The notes under the pieces were generated by a model. It was not told the DNA's origin. It saw only the letters and a list, made by a program, of their open reading frames with translations, and did no database searches. From contig CAYNFQ010000010.1 of the NCBI GenBank assembly GCA_964396715.1, positions 1-40,550 of the forward strand: DNA of 40,550 bases, read 5' to 3'. The stretch comes from CAYNFQ01 sp964396715 (lineage in GTDB: Bacteria > Patescibacteriota > Microgenomatia > Daviesbacterales > UBA10151). Positions 1 to 8,972 of this stretch are shown piece by piece. The first letter of the stretch is position 1, and every line of letters starts with the position of its first letter. The position numbers and the translations under genes are program-made.

Positions 1-50
1 AGTCTGTTACATTTCAGAGTTCTTAGAATTGTTACTATTGAGAGTTCGTA

Positions 51-827
51 TTACACTAGTAAACTATCGGGAATATCAAAATTTGCATAAACTTTTTGCA
101 CATCATCCAGCTCCTCCAATTTTTGGGTAAAATCCAACACTTTCCGAGCAGTTTCCTTATCTTTTATTTCCACTAATATGTTCGGTTTATAGACAATTTC
201 TGCACTTTCTACCTCATACCCTGCCTGGGTAATTTTTGTACCCATAGTATTTAACTCCGGGCTTTCTGTATATACTAAATATCCTTGCTTTTCTTGAGCG
301 TCAGCGAAATCCTGAGCGAAGTCGAAGGACTCCACATCCTCTGCCCCTAAATCTATTAATTCGAGCATTTCTTCGTCACTGCTTTCCCCTTTACCCTTTA
401 CCCTAACCTCCCCAACTCTATTAAACATATAGGAAACAGCCCCCTGTCCGGCCAAAGATCCACCATTTCTTTCAAATAAATTCTTAACCTCCTGAAGTGT
501 TCGCAGCTTATTATCTGTCACTCCCTCCACCAAAAAAGCCACTTTGGCAGGCCCAAAGCCTTCATATATTACTTCTTCCAGGGCTTGTCCGGCTACTTTA
601 CCCAATCCCCGATCAATTGCCCGCTGCACGTTTTCCTTGGGCATATTAACAGCTTTGGCCGCATCCATGGCCACCCGCAGCCTGGGATTAGATTCGGGGT
701 CACCTGACCCACCCTGTTTAACAGCAATAGTGATGACATTGGCCACCTTGGTAAAGGTCTGTCCCCTTTTAATATCCGCTGCCCCTTTTTGCCGCTTAAT
801 TGTCGACCACTTGGAATGTCCTGACAT
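51..827 (-). CDS. yebC: YebC/PmpR-family regulator / translation factor
   Basis: The protein (about 258 residues) begins MSGHSKWSTIKRQKG, the hallmark N-terminus of the YebC/TACO1 family, and keeps the family's three-domain length. The family comprises cytoplasmic DNA-binding regulators, and some members help ribosomes through proline stretches; the role here is inferred from homology. I chose the second Met (825-827) because the conserved MSGHSKW starts there. Two in-frame repeat segments are visible: a polypurine minisatellite (about 381-406) encoding RVKGKGE, and a palindromic segment at 311-329 encoding FDFAQDFAD. Both are absent from typical YebC, so they are probably repeat insertions tolerated in surface loops. 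A TAAAAT box lies 7 bases upstream of the ATG. Confidence 0.95.
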   Translation of the reverse strand: MSGHSKWSTIKRQKGAADIKRGQTFTKVANVITIAVKQGGSGDPESNPRLRVAMDAAKAVNMPKENVQRAIDRGLGKVAGQALEEVIYEGFGPAKVAFLVEGVTDNKLRTLQEVKNLFERNGGSLAGQGAVSYMFNRVGEVRVKGKGESSDEEMLELIDLGAEDVESFDFAQDFADAQEKQGYLVYTESPELNTMGTKITQAGYEVESAEIVYKPNILVEIKDKETARKVLDFTQKLEELDDVQKVYANFDIPDSLLV

Positions 828-931
828 GAGCAATATTTTAACACACGTTTGGTATAATAACTGTCAACATAGAAGATGACACAACCAGAGCAAAAAGATA
901 GTTCTACCTATAAGAAAAATATATTTAATTA

Positions 932-965
932 TTGACAAATTGTAGCAATTGCAATATTTTGTCAA
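932..965 (+). promoter_or_regulatory. Promoter embedded in a 34-bp palindromic operator
   Basis: TTGACA (932-937), a 17-base spacer and TATTTT (955-960) form a promoter whose start point should fall at about the ATG at 967. The same 34 bp are an imperfect palindrome centred on 948/949: the 17-base arms match at 14 positions, with outer half-sites TTGACAAA and TTTTGTCAA and a central GCAATTGC. A related palindrome covers the promoter of the other PaaX-like gene. I infer an autoregulatory operator. Confidence 0.65.
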
Positions 966-966
966 T

Positions 967-1665
967 ATGGTCCCCTCTCCTAATTCGCGTTCAAATAAGA
1001 AAAGAGTACGGATAGAAGATATCAGTTCACACATCCCGGAAACTTTGATTGAAGATATATCCAAAACCCTAACAAAACAAATAGATTTTGAAAATTTTAG
1101 TAAAAAATATGCTCCGGTAGCTGATGTATTAAAATTAGTGGGTATAGGGGTTTTTGTGGCTGGTTCCTTAGTGATGCCTAATTTACCTCTGGCTTTAAAA
1201 CCATTTTTAGATAGACAAAGAAAAAATGAGTATAGGGTCTGGAAAAGATTCAATGTCCCCTATCTTAAAAGAACTTTGAACCGTTTAGAAAAACAGAAAT
1301 TGGTGGAAATAACGGAAGAGAATAATCTTCAGGTGGTTAAAATAACAGAAGGCGGGAAGCGTAGAATTTTAAAAATGGCCATAGATGAGCTTGCGGTTGA
1401 GAAACCTAAAATTTGGGATGGTAGGTGGACTTTAGTAAGTTATGATCTTCCCTCGAAAATAAAAAACCAGAGGAAAATCCTATTAGAATACTTGACTGCT
1501 TGGGGTTTTTACCCATTGCAAGAATCAGTATTCCTACATGCTTATCCCTGTCAAAAGCAGATTGATTTCTTACGGGCATATCTGGGTATTGGCAAATATG
1601 TTAGACTATTTACTGTTTCCAAAATCGAAAATGATAAATTATTCAGAGATTTTTTTGGAGTTTAG
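967..1665 (+). CDS. PaaX-like (Cas2-fold) transcriptional regulator
   Basis: A 232-residue protein. The N-terminal third holds a hydrophobic stretch (VLKLVGIGVFVAGSLV), the middle a winged-helix-like segment ending LNRLEKQKLVEI, and the C-terminal third the PaaX central-domain pattern WDGRWTLVSYDLP...LLEYLTAWGF..LQESVFLH, which has a Cas2-like ferredoxin fold. Such proteins are common in CPR genomes and are often labelled PaaX or Cas2. There is no CRISPR array or cas1 nearby, so a CRISPR role is unlikely. A TTG at 949 would lengthen the ORF, but it lies inside the promoter, so I use ATG 967, which makes the mRNA leaderless. A paralogue lies at 15331-15843. Confidence 0.75.
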   Translation: MVPSPNSRSNKKRVRIEDISSHIPETLIEDISKTLTKQIDFENFSKKYAPVADVLKLVGIGVFVAGSLVMPNLPLALKPFLDRQRKNEYRVWKRFNVPYLKRTLNRLEKQKLVEITEENNLQVVKITEGGKRRILKMAIDELAVEKPKIWDGRWTLVSYDLPSKIKNQRKILLEYLTAWGFYPLQESVFLHAYPCQKQIDFLRAYLGIGKYVRLFTVSKIENDKLFRDFFGV

Positions 1666-1778
1666 TTTTTGACCAAAAGGGGCAATTGCACTTTTTTGTC
1701 TTTTAGAATTAGGATTAGACTACATCTGAAAGATTACAGCATAGCCAAAACGTTTTGCTCCAAACAATCCCCGAAACA

Positions 1779-1807
1779 TTGACAACTACCCCCCACCTCT
1801 TTATACT
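1779..1807 (+). promoter_or_regulatory. Sigma70-type promoter
   Basis: TTGACA at 1779-1784, a 17-base spacer and TATACT at 1802-1807. The expected start is near 1814, only about 5 bases before the ATG at 1819, so the transcript is nearly leaderless. Confidence 0.65.
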
Positions 1808-1818
1808 TTCCTCCTTAG

Positions 1819-2556
1819 ATGGATCCAAATCCTCCGCAACCTTTCAATCTTATTCGGCTGGCAATTGATGCGGCGCTTTCTTCCAGATGGGATGAAGCCC
1901 TCAAATTAAACAAGCAGATTATCAAAAAAGATCCCCAAAACATCGATGCCCTCAACCGCCAGGCCAGGGCTTATATGGAAATGGGCAGGTGTAATTTGGC
2001 TAAAAAATACTACTGTGAAGTTTTAAAAATTGATCCTTACAACCCGATTGCTTTAAAAAATTTAAAGATTGTCAAAGCTGCCAAATCCGCTAACCTGCAG
2101 CCCGTATCAAACGGAGTGAATAAATTATCAGCCTCACTTTTTCTACAGGAACCCGGCAAAACCAAAATTGTCACCCTTTTGCATATTTGCGAGCCTCAAA
2201 AACTGTCTTCGGCCTTTTGCGGAATGATGGTTAAAATGATGATTAAAAACAGAAAAATCACCATTGTTGATCTGCAAGATAACTATTTAGGGGTTTTACC
2301 GGATGATATCTCATTTCGCATCTTAAGATTTTTAAGGGGAGGAAATAAATATGAATTGTTTATTAAATCCATTAAGGTAAACAGCCTGTCTGTGTTAATC
2401 AGGGAAGTCTACAGAAGTAAAAAATTTAAAAACCAGTCCTCTTTTTTGGAAAACTCTGATGGGAATCTCATCTCAACAGAGCTTTACACCGCACGGGGCG
2501 ACCCAAATGATGATGAAGAAGCAGGAGAGGAAGCAGAAGAAGAACAGGTAGTCTAA
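1819..2556 (+). CDS. TPR-repeat protein of unknown function
   Basis: Residues about 5-80 hold two tetratricopeptide-like helical pairs (WDEALKLNKQIIKKDPQNIDAL, and NLAKKYYCEVLKIDPYNPIAL in part), the usual TPR spacing with the conserved DP-N-ALN turn. The remaining 165 residues match no family I recognise and end in a strongly acidic tail (DDEEAGEEAEEEQ). No signal peptide or membrane segment is visible, so it is probably a cytoplasmic scaffold. Its stop lies 3 bases from the convergent stop of the next gene. The promoter at 1779-1807 gives an almost leaderless mRNA. Confidence 0.7.
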   Translation: MDPNPPQPFNLIRLAIDAALSSRWDEALKLNKQIIKKDPQNIDALNRQARAYMEMGRCNLAKKYYCEVLKIDPYNPIALKNLKIVKAAKSANLQPVSNGVNKLSASLFLQEPGKTKIVTLLHICEPQKLSSAFCGMMVKMMIKNRKITIVDLQDNYLGVLPDDISFRILRFLRGGNKYELFIKSIKVNSLSVLIREVYRSKKFKNQSSFLENSDGNLISTELYTARGDPNDDEEAGEEAEEEQVV

Positions 2557-2559
2557 GTC

Positions 2560-3582
2560 TTACCTATTAAAAAAATCTTCCCCCAGCATCACATTTATCT
2601 GGGCTCTTAAGACTCTGGATGAGAACGGCTCAAGCTTACTATCTCTCTGATGATTAAAAATTTGTAAAAGTCTCTTTAAGGTTTTTGATTCTTCTCCAAA
2701 AACTTCTGTTTCCTTCAGCTTTTTTTCCGAGTTTCCCGTAATAATCACGTTTCCACCCAAATTGGCAATCATTCTTGCTGCCTTTTGGGCAATGAGCGGA
2801 TAATCTGTTGAGTTAAAAACCGCGATAGTTTTGTGTTCTGATATAATCTTTGGATCCGACAGCTTTGAAGATACAGCATCTATCTTCACAGGATCAAAGG
2901 TATAAATCGCTGTGCCGTCTGCCAGAAAATCTTTGTCCAAAACACCCAAACTTGCCAAATCCAAATACTTGACTTTGTCAAACCTGACCGAGGCAAGGCC
3001 GAACTTAAGCCTGATTAATTCCCAAAGGGTTAAATCTGTTTTCAAATTTGATAAAAGGTCAAGTCCCAAAAATTTGCTGCGCAAAGTGTCGGTTAGATCC
3101 TGAGAACTTTTATCCGCTAACTGTCCCTCAAATTGTAAAAAGCCCTCAATCGGCAAACCAAAAAAATCCCCGACGCTCCTTTTTAACAATTTATTGCCGT
3201 CCCCCATTTTTTGCAACTGTCCCAATCCATAAATCGCCCTGGCCTGCCACTTACCAAACCCTCCCCAAACTTCCAGTTGCACCTCATCCGGTATTCTGAT
3301 AACGGTCATTGTTTTATCTGTGGGATTGTAGGATAGCAGGGCCATATCCTTACTCTTGATCAAAACATTAATATTAAATTCACCGTTCCAGATATAACTT
3401 TTCTCAGCAGGGGCAAATTTCCAGGGGCTAAACAAGGTTTGGGTAAATTTGACAATCCAGCCAATGATAATGATCCCTAAAACTATTCCTAAAACTATCA
3501 GGGCCAGTCTGGTCCTTTTCTTGATCCTGTTTTTGGATTGGATATCCTTCCAACCCTTTTTGGGGGCAGTTTTTGCGGGCAT
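2560..3582 (-). CDS. Membrane-anchored LCP / LytR C-terminal domain-like protein
   Basis: The 340-residue protein starts with a Lys/Arg-rich cytoplasmic tail and one membrane helix (LALIVLGIVLGIIIIGWIV, about residues 27-46). The extracytoplasmic part has a divergent LCP-like region (MALLSYNPTDKTMTVIRIPDEV, in part) and near residue 255 a LytR C-terminal-like segment (IAVFNSTDYPLIAQKAARMI, followed by GGNVI). LCP proteins transfer glycopolymers to the cell wall; the family's catalytic arginines are not obvious here, so activity is uncertain and only the architecture is well supported. Convergent with the TPR gene. Confidence 0.6.
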   Translation of the reverse strand: MPAKTAPKKGWKDIQSKNRIKKRTRLALIVLGIVLGIIIIGWIVKFTQTLFSPWKFAPAEKSYIWNGEFNINVLIKSKDMALLSYNPTDKTMTVIRIPDEVQLEVWGGFGKWQARAIYGLGQLQKMGDGNKLLKRSVGDFFGLPIEGFLQFEGQLADKSSQDLTDTLRSKFLGLDLLSNLKTDLTLWELIRLKFGLASVRFDKVKYLDLASLGVLDKDFLADGTAIYTFDPVKIDAVSSKLSDPKIISEHKTIAVFNSTDYPLIAQKAARMIANLGGNVIITGNSEKKLKETEVFGEESKTLKRLLQIFNHQRDSKLEPFSSRVLRAQINVMLGEDFFNR

Positions 3583-3662
3583 TAAAACTAGTTTACATAA
3601 TTGTCTCTTGACCGCGCAAGCACTATCTGTAAAAATAAAGATGAAGGGGGTGATTTTTCAAT

Positions 3663-3893
3663 ATGAATCCAACAGATCCAAATGCTCCGGCAGATCCTAA
3701 TGCAGGCATGCCAGGAGGTATGCCTGTTGATCCGAATGCGCCGATTGCTCCTGTCACAGATCAGCCAGCTGAACCGGTGGTTCCTCCAACCGAGGGGCCT
3801 GCTGTTCCACAAGAACCAGTAGTTCCTCCGGCACCTGTGGAACCTACACCAGAACCAACAGTGCCGGAACAACCTGGCATGGGCGGAATGTAA
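3663..3893 (+). CDS. Small proline-rich acidic protein
   Basis: 76 residues, more than a third of them proline, in repeats of PDPNAP, MPGGMP and VVPP/PAPVEPTPEP type, with no cysteine, lysine or tryptophan. It is likely disordered; I recognise no family. It is probably real: a strong Shine-Dalgarno sequence (AAGGGGGTGA, about 3644-3653) sits correctly before ATG 3663, and TTGACC (3608-3613) plus an A/T-rich -10 lie upstream. No signal peptide. The ORF on the opposite strand here looks like a shadow. Confidence 0.6.
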   Translation: MNPTDPNAPADPNAGMPGGMPVDPNAPIAPVTDQPAEPVVPPTEGPAVPQEPVVPPAPVEPTPEPTVPEQPGMGGM

Positions 3894-3899
3894 TTTTGG

Positions 3900-3955
3900 G
3901 TATATGGGTATGTAAACTCATGGTTTTTGCCTGATTAACTTATGTACCCATATAC
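3900..3955. terminator. Candidate convergent terminator hairpin
   Basis: An 11-bp perfect inverted repeat (GTATATGGGTA at 3900-3910, TACCCATATAC at 3945-3955) lies between the proline-rich gene and tgt and is followed on the plus strand by a T-rich stretch. The right arm also encodes the last residues of Tgt (KYMGT), so it may be a repeat-derived hairpin. The loop of 34 bases is long for a classical terminator. Confidence 0.4.
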
Positions 3956-5130
3956 TTATTTTTGAACTTTTGGAATAGTCCTGCTTTTATGGCATTTCTT
4001 ATATCGTGCATCAGGTTGGTAATAAAATAAACATTATGGTAACTTGCCAGACTGTGGTACAAAATCTCTTTGGCAAAATATAGATGTCTCAAGTAGGCTT
4101 TGGAAAAATTCAAGCAGGTATAACAATTACAATGCGGGTCAATCGGATCTAAAACACCTGTAAATTTAGACAATCCAATGCTTACGGCAAAGTTGTTTTT
4201 TAGTTTACCTCCACATTTGGGACAAACATATAAAGAGCCGTTTCGGGCCCTCCTGGTGGGCGCTACACAGTCAAATAAATCCACTCCCCGCTCCACTGCG
4301 TTAAACAAATCTTCTATCTCACCTATGCCCAAAAGATGTCTTGGCTTCTCATCAGAAACTTGCATCAATACATAGTCAATCATTTCATACATCTCCCTTT
4401 TAGTACCATATATGCCTCCTAGTGCAATTGCCGGAAAATTTTTGTCTGTAAATTTGGCTGATTTTATTCTCAATGCCTTATTTGTTCCACCGTGAACTAT
4501 TCCATACATCAATTGTTTGCTTTTTAGTTTTGTAAAAGTCTGTATACTTCGGAGTGCCCATTGTTCGGTTAAAACCAAAGATTTTTTCAAATGTGCCAAA
4601 TCTCCTTTATACTCATGGTCATCAAAAGCCACTATCAAATCTGCTCCCAGCTCACACTGCAGTTTCATAGAAATCTCAGGACTCAAAACATGTCTGGATC
4701 CATCCAGATGAGACTGAAACACCATCCCTTCTTCGGTAATTTGATTAAGCCTTGGCCTGGGCATTTCCCTGTTATGACCCTTTTTGCTGCTGACCACCTT
4801 AGACGCTCCTTCCTCCATTCCCCCGCCTAAAGAAAAAACCTGAAAGCCTCCCGAGTCTGTCATAATTGGTCTGTCCCATCCCATAAACTTATGCAACCCC
4901 CCAAATTTTTTAATTACTTCTGCTCCCGGTCTAAGCATTAGATGATAGGTATTTACAAGCACCATTTGTACACCGATCTCCTGTAAGTGTTCAACAGTTA
5001 AAGCTTTCACTGTGGCCTGAGTGCCAACAGGGTTAAACTCCGGGGTTTCGATGATTCCATGAGGAGTTGTTAACTTCCCCGCTCTGGCATTCCCGTCTTG
5101 TTGTAGAATCTTAAAACTTTTTACTCCCAA
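3940..5130 (-). CDS. tgt: tRNA-guanine transglycosylase
   Basis: 396 residues with family hallmarks: NARAGKLTTPHG near the N-terminus, TDSGGFQVFSLGGG (base-exchange aspartate), YGIVHGG, ALGGIYG, LFDCVAPTRRARNG (second catalytic Asp and anticodon-loop contact) and the C-terminal zinc site CNCYTC...H. It inserts a 7-deazaguanine base at G34 of the tRNAs with GUN anticodons, which include the tRNA-His(GUG) encoded at 22875. It starts at TTG 5130, overlapping the stop of the antiporter gene by 10 bases; no better in-frame start exists. No other queuosine genes are in this window. Confidence 0.93.
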   Translation of the reverse strand: MGVKSFKILQQDGNARAGKLTTPHGIIETPEFNPVGTQATVKALTVEHLQEIGVQMVLVNTYHLMLRPGAEVIKKFGGLHKFMGWDRPIMTDSGGFQVFSLGGGMEEGASKVVSSKKGHNREMPRPRLNQITEEGMVFQSHLDGSRHVLSPEISMKLQCELGADLIVAFDDHEYKGDLAHLKKSLVLTEQWALRSIQTFTKLKSKQLMYGIVHGGTNKALRIKSAKFTDKNFPAIALGGIYGTKREMYEMIDYVLMQVSDEKPRHLLGIGEIEDLFNAVERGVDLFDCVAPTRRARNGSLYVCPKCGGKLKNNFAVSIGLSKFTGVLDPIDPHCNCYTCLNFSKAYLRHLYFAKEILYHSLASYHNVYFITNLMHDIRNAIKAGLFQKFKNKYMGT

Positions 5131-6830
5131 GCTAGTGTTTTCCTGGATAACCTTTCCATCTCAATTCTGGCTCTATCTTTGAAGAAATCTCCATTACCCA
5201 AATGATTTTTTAATTTTTCTACCAAGAAATCACCTGCTAAAATTTCCGGAATTATGACAAAATCCGCTCCGGCTTTATACAAATCCTTTGCATCATCAGC
5301 TGTATCTGCTCTGATAATTACAGGTATGTTAATGTGGCGGGATTTTAACTCTTCCAAAAGTAATAAATTATCATCACAATTTGCTGCAGTTGAAATCACC
5401 ATTCTGGCATTTTGTAAATTTAACCCGTCCAAAACTTCCGGATCACCCATATCACCGTAAAGTACCGGAATCTTTTCTCCCAGTAATGCCTCCACCTGGT
5501 GAGGATTAAAATCCAAAACTATTTGAGGAATATCTGCTCTTTTTAACAGTTTTACAATCTCCCCGCCCACTCTTCTGGCGCCAATTACCACAATATGTCC
5601 TTCCAGATTTTGTTGATTGGTATTTTCTTCCAAAAAATGTTGGTAGTTTTTTCTTTCAAAAAAGCTTAAGAAATTTTTGGATTTTTTGTAGAGTTTACCG
5701 GCATTAGTAATCATCACAGAGGCCACAATCATAGACAAAACTGCAGAGAGCGCAATCACAGTTAGTGCTGACTGACTGACTACCTTAAGCTGGAAACCAA
5801 CCAAAAGCAAAATTAAAGAAAACTCACTGATATGAGTCAGGCTTAAAGCGGTTTGAAACATGGTGTGTTTTCTGAACCCAAAAATTCCCAAAAGAAGCAA
5901 GAAAATAGTAGGCTTAATAATTAAAGTATAGGCGGTGAAGGTCAGCATCAGCGGATAAATTTTGCCTATTTCAGCAAAATTTACTTGTGTGCCTAAGTAA
6001 ACAAAAAACAGGGCCACAAAAAACTCACGAAGAGGTTTTATTTTACCCTGGATTTGATAGTGAAAAGGAGAATTTGCCAAAGCCACCCCTGCCAAGAATG
6101 CACCAATTACCACTGAAAAGCCTAAGAAAATAGCAAATGAAATATAAATAAAACACCAGGCCAAAGCTGTGATAAAAAGAAGCTCGTTTTGTCTGGCAAC
6201 TGCTTTAAAAACTGTGGCAAGGATAAACCTGCTTAGAAACAGGGCCAATCCAAATAAAAGTACAGCTTTTAGAACTAAAGTTATAATCGGAAAAGATTGT
6301 TGCAGTCCCAAACCAAAAACCGAAGTGGAAACTGTCAAAATAACAAGCAGCATAACTGCCAAAAGGTCCTCCAGTAGTAAAATACCAACAGCCAATTTTC
6401 CGTAAAGGGCCCCGACATCATTTTTTTCAATTAAGAGCTTTATTACCAAAATGGTGGAGGAGAAAGCCAGACCAACTCCTAAATACCAAGACTCTGCTAA
6501 AGAAAATCCCCAAAGTTGGGCAAAGGTGGATCCGGCGATAGTTGTGATAATTATCTGAAGAGTCCCCGCTAAAATGATCGGCTTTCCCAGGCTCTTAATT
6601 TCTCTTAAATCAAGCTCCATTCCAACTAAAAAAAGCACAAAAGCAATACCAATCTCAGGCAGAAAATGCAAAACATCCGATGCTCTGGGATCAAAAATAG
6701 CAGTTGTGGCAATAAGTAATCCGCCCACAAGATAGGCAATTAAAAGCGGCAGTTTAAACTTAACAACAAAAAAACCCAGAAGGGATGACAAACCTAAAAT
6801 TATGGCCAGTTGTATAAAAATGTTATCCAT
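5121..6830 (-). CDS. KefB/KefC-type cation:proton antiporter with TrkA-N domain
   Basis: 569 residues. Residues 1 to about 380 are a CPA2 antiporter domain with 11-13 hydrophobic helices (LLIAYLVGGLLIA, FVLFLVGMELDL, GAFLAGVALANSPFHYQI). Residues about 410-540 form a Rossmann TrkA-N domain (HIVVIGARRVGGEIVKLL...VLDFNPHQV...VLYGDMGDPEVL) that would bind NAD(H) and gate transport. The C-terminal TrkA-C domain of larger relatives is missing. It likely exchanges K+ or Na+ for protons at the membrane. Its start overlaps the downstream end of the rluA-family gene by 8 bases, and tgt overlaps its stop, suggesting one transcript. Confidence 0.85.
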   Translation of the reverse strand: MDNIFIQLAIILGLSSLLGFFVVKFKLPLLIAYLVGGLLIATTAIFDPRASDVLHFLPEIGIAFVLFLVGMELDLREIKSLGKPIILAGTLQIIITTIAGSTFAQLWGFSLAESWYLGVGLAFSSTILVIKLLIEKNDVGALYGKLAVGILLLEDLLAVMLLVILTVSTSVFGLGLQQSFPIITLVLKAVLLFGLALFLSRFILATVFKAVARQNELLFITALAWCFIYISFAIFLGFSVVIGAFLAGVALANSPFHYQIQGKIKPLREFFVALFFVYLGTQVNFAEIGKIYPLMLTFTAYTLIIKPTIFLLLLGIFGFRKHTMFQTALSLTHISEFSLILLLVGFQLKVVSQSALTVIALSAVLSMIVASVMITNAGKLYKKSKNFLSFFERKNYQHFLEENTNQQNLEGHIVVIGARRVGGEIVKLLKRADIPQIVLDFNPHQVEALLGEKIPVLYGDMGDPEVLDGLNLQNARMVISTAANCDDNLLLLEELKSRHINIPVIIRADTADDAKDLYKAGADFVIIPEILAGDFLVEKLKNHLGNGDFFKDRARIEMERLSRKTLAWE

Positions 6831-7572
6831 CTAATAACTTTAAAGCTTTTTGTAAATCCTCCGGTAGTCTGCTTTCCACCTCCATCCACTTTCCACTCAC
6901 AGGATGATAAAATCCCAATCTTTTAGCATGTAAAAACTGCCTCAGGCACCACCTTTTATCCAACCGATACATTTTCCTTCCCACATACTTTTCATCCGCA
7001 ACTATTGGATGGCCAATATATTTTAAATGTACCCTAATTTGATGTGTCCGTCCAGTCAATGGCCGACAAACCACTAAAGTAAACAGGTTATAGTGAATAG
7101 TGGACAGTTTTCTGAATTGAATCTTGTTAAAATCTGCAAAGATTTCCTGTAACCTGTCCCCTGTGAACTGTAACCTATCTATTGGTTCATACTCAGTCTC
7201 CGCTTCTTTTCCTTCTTCTAACACTGTAAATTTCTCCCTTTTTAGAGGATTTCTGCCTATATTCCCTTTAATTCTGCCCTGTTCCATAATCCATCCATGA
7301 ACCAATGCCAAATATTCTTTTTGGGTTTTTCTTTCCTTAAACTGGGCCTGCAAATTGTCTAAAGCGCTTTGGGTTTTGGCAATCAGTATTACTCCTGAGG
7401 TATCTTTATCCAGCCTATGAACTATCCCCATCCTCTCCAAAGATGAGGGATAATTTTCCGCCAACCAGCCTTGCAAGGTTGCACCTTGTTGAGTATCAGA
7501 ATCATCAACTACCAGTCCCGCAGGTTTATCCAAAACTAAAATATCCTGATCTTCGTAAATAATCTTGAGCAT
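6823..7572 (-). CDS. RluA-family RNA pseudouridine synthase
   Basis: 249 residues with the RluA catalytic motif GIVHRLDKDTSG (Asp at about residue 55), the opening LDKPAGLVV, and RPLTGRTHQIRVHL-KYIGHPIVAD. There is no S4 domain, so it is the short RluA/RluD-core type that isomerises uridines in rRNA or tRNA; the target cannot be told. A 30-residue segment after YEPIDRLQ is foreign to the fold and coincides with the repeat at 7085-7176; it probably extrudes as a loop. ATG at 7572, 28 bases downstream of the DksA-like gene's stop. Confidence 0.85.
   Translation of the reverse strand: MLKIIYEDQDILVLDKPAGLVVDDSDTQQGATLQGWLAENYPSSLERMGIVHRLDKDTSGVILIAKTQSALDNLQAQFKERKTQKEYLALVHGWIMEQGRIKGNIGRNPLKREKFTVLEEGKEAETEYEPIDRLQFTGDRLQEIFADFNKIQFRKLSTIHYNLFTLVVCRPLTGRTHQIRVHLKYIGHPIVADEKYVGRKMYRLDKRWCLRQFLHAKRLGFYHPVSGKWMEVESRLPEDLQKALKLLDG
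7085..7176. repeat. In-frame inverted-repeat insertion inside the pseudouridine synthase gene
   Basis: A 23-bp arm at 7085-7107 (AGGTTATAG...) and a 23-bp arm at 7154-7176 (...CTGTAACCT) are complementary at 18 positions around a 46-base loop. The whole is read in frame and accounts for residues not expected in RluA proteins. Confidence 0.55.
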
Positions 7573-7600
7573 AAGATGAGTTTACCATCATAATTTAGGG

Positions 7601-7960
7601 CTATTTTGAAATCTTTTTTAAACAAGCTACGCAATATTGGGCAGTGGGCATGATCATCAATCTTCCCATCTCAATCTGTTTGCCGCATTTTTCACACTTT
7701 CCATACATTCCCTTGCCTATTTTTGACAGAGCATTTTTAATACTGCTGCTGGTTTTTTTAAGCTGCTGCCCTAAAACTACCGCTTTTGAGTGGGTGTCGG
7801 CAATATAGGAATCAGTACCCGGCTCTGAAGTCTCTATGAGTACCTCACCTTTAACAGGATCATCCTGCTCTACTTCTTTTAGGTTATCTTCAACTTCTTT
7901 CTGCTGTCTTAAAAGTAACCTCTTAATTGAACTTAGGGTCTTTGCGGGAAAATTTAACAT
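7601..7960 (-). CDS. DksA/TraR-like C4 zinc-finger protein
   Basis: 119 residues with a coiled-coil N-terminus (LLRQQKEVEDNLKEVEQDD) and the family zinc finger GKCEKCGKQIEMGRLMIMP...YCVACLKK. DksA-type proteins enter the RNA polymerase secondary channel and modulate initiation; the short TraR/YocK-like length fits. The tip has DPVKGE rather than the DxxDxA of true DksA, so a ppGpp-dependent role is uncertain. Its start lies 38 bases inside lgt, so the two are probably translationally coupled. Confidence 0.8.
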   Translation of the reverse strand: MLNFPAKTLSSIKRLLLRQQKEVEDNLKEVEQDDPVKGEVLIETSEPGTDSYIADTHSKAVVLGQQLKKTSSSIKNALSKIGKGMYGKCEKCGKQIEMGRLMIMPTAQYCVACLKKISK

Positions 7961-8831
7961 TTAACCTCCTTACTAATTTATTCAAATTTCTCAAATGCCA
8001 CAAAAAAGCCACCTTTTGATTATACCAATCTTTAGATAGTTTAAGAAAATACATTCTACGATATTGTGGGTCAAAAAACAAACCCTTAATAAATTTTACA
8101 AACAATTGCACATCCAAAATAGGATTACCTTTAGTTATTCTATAAAAGATGGTCACTCCTAAAATAATCAGTACCAGGGAAAATGGAAAATCTTCATGTG
8201 AGGCTTTTAAAGGCTGGGTTATCAGCTGTACTGCGCCTAAATAAATTAAGGACAGACTGATAATTTTTCCTCTCTGGTGAAAATGAGTGGCTTGTGACCA
8301 AAGTTTTATTAGTACCAGAAACAGCAGCATGGACTCCAAAATTTGCACCGGAAACCTCCTGCCAACCATCCCCACCAAAGGTACGGATAAAAAATTGCTG
8401 ATTGCGCCGGCATTGCATCCTCCCAAAAAACAGCCCACATTGCCAAAGATGACCCCTGCCAAAAATCCGACAGAGAAAATATCCGCAAACTGCCAAAATC
8501 CCTGCCTTAATCTTCTGGTAAAATATGCTAAACCCAAAAATCCCCCCAAAAAGGCTCCCCAAAAAGAAAATCCCGGGTATTTGGTAAAAAGTATTATTTT
8601 TAAAAAAGAATCTGAAAAGTAGGCCCAATTTTCCAAAACAAAATAAATCCTGGCGCCTATCAGTCCTGTTAAAAATGTCAGCAAGCTCAGATCCAAAATC
8701 TTTTCCTCATCCAGATCCCAGGCCCGGGACAGCCTCCAGATCAAAAAACCCCCTGCCAAAAACCCCATTCCCAAAAACACACCAAATGAGGAAACGCTGA
8801 TATTACCTATGGAAAAAAGTACTGGAAGCAT
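7923..8831 (-). CDS. lgt: Prolipoprotein diacylglyceryl transferase-like protein
   Basis: 302 residues with seven predicted membrane helices. It retains LTGLIGARIYFVLENW, SFWGAFLGGFLG and, in place of the Lgt signature GRIGNFINGE, the divergent GNVGCFLGGCNAG, followed by RRFPVQILES (HPVQLYE in classical Lgt). Lgt moves diacylglycerol from phosphatidylglycerol onto lipobox cysteines. The missing glutamate and altered signature mean activity should not be assumed. Its 3' end overlaps the DksA-like gene. Confidence 0.75.
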   Translation of the reverse strand: MLPVLFSIGNISVSSFGVFLGMGFLAGGFLIWRLSRAWDLDEEKILDLSLLTFLTGLIGARIYFVLENWAYFSDSFLKIILFTKYPGFSFWGAFLGGFLGLAYFTRRLRQGFWQFADIFSVGFLAGVIFGNVGCFLGGCNAGAISNFLSVPLVGMVGRRFPVQILESMLLFLVLIKLWSQATHFHQRGKIISLSLIYLGAVQLITQPLKASHEDFPFSLVLIILGVTIFYRITKGNPILDVQLFVKFIKGLFFDPQYRRMYFLKLSKDWYNQKVAFLWHLRNLNKLVRRLNVKFSRKDPKFN

Positions 8832-8972
8832 AGCAAGTAGGTTACCACGAATAGTTTTAAATTTCCAATCTTTGACAGAGTCTGCTATACTAGTTTATTA
8901 AGCGTATAGATAATAGCGTATAGCATTTAGTTTTTAACTGTACCCTATACCCTTTTCACTATACCCTAACTT

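Noticed and set aside
967..1665. Cas2-like fold of the PaaX-like proteins as evidence for a CRISPR system.
   Set aside because: No cas1, effector or array is present, and the winged-helix portion marks them as PaaX-type regulators.
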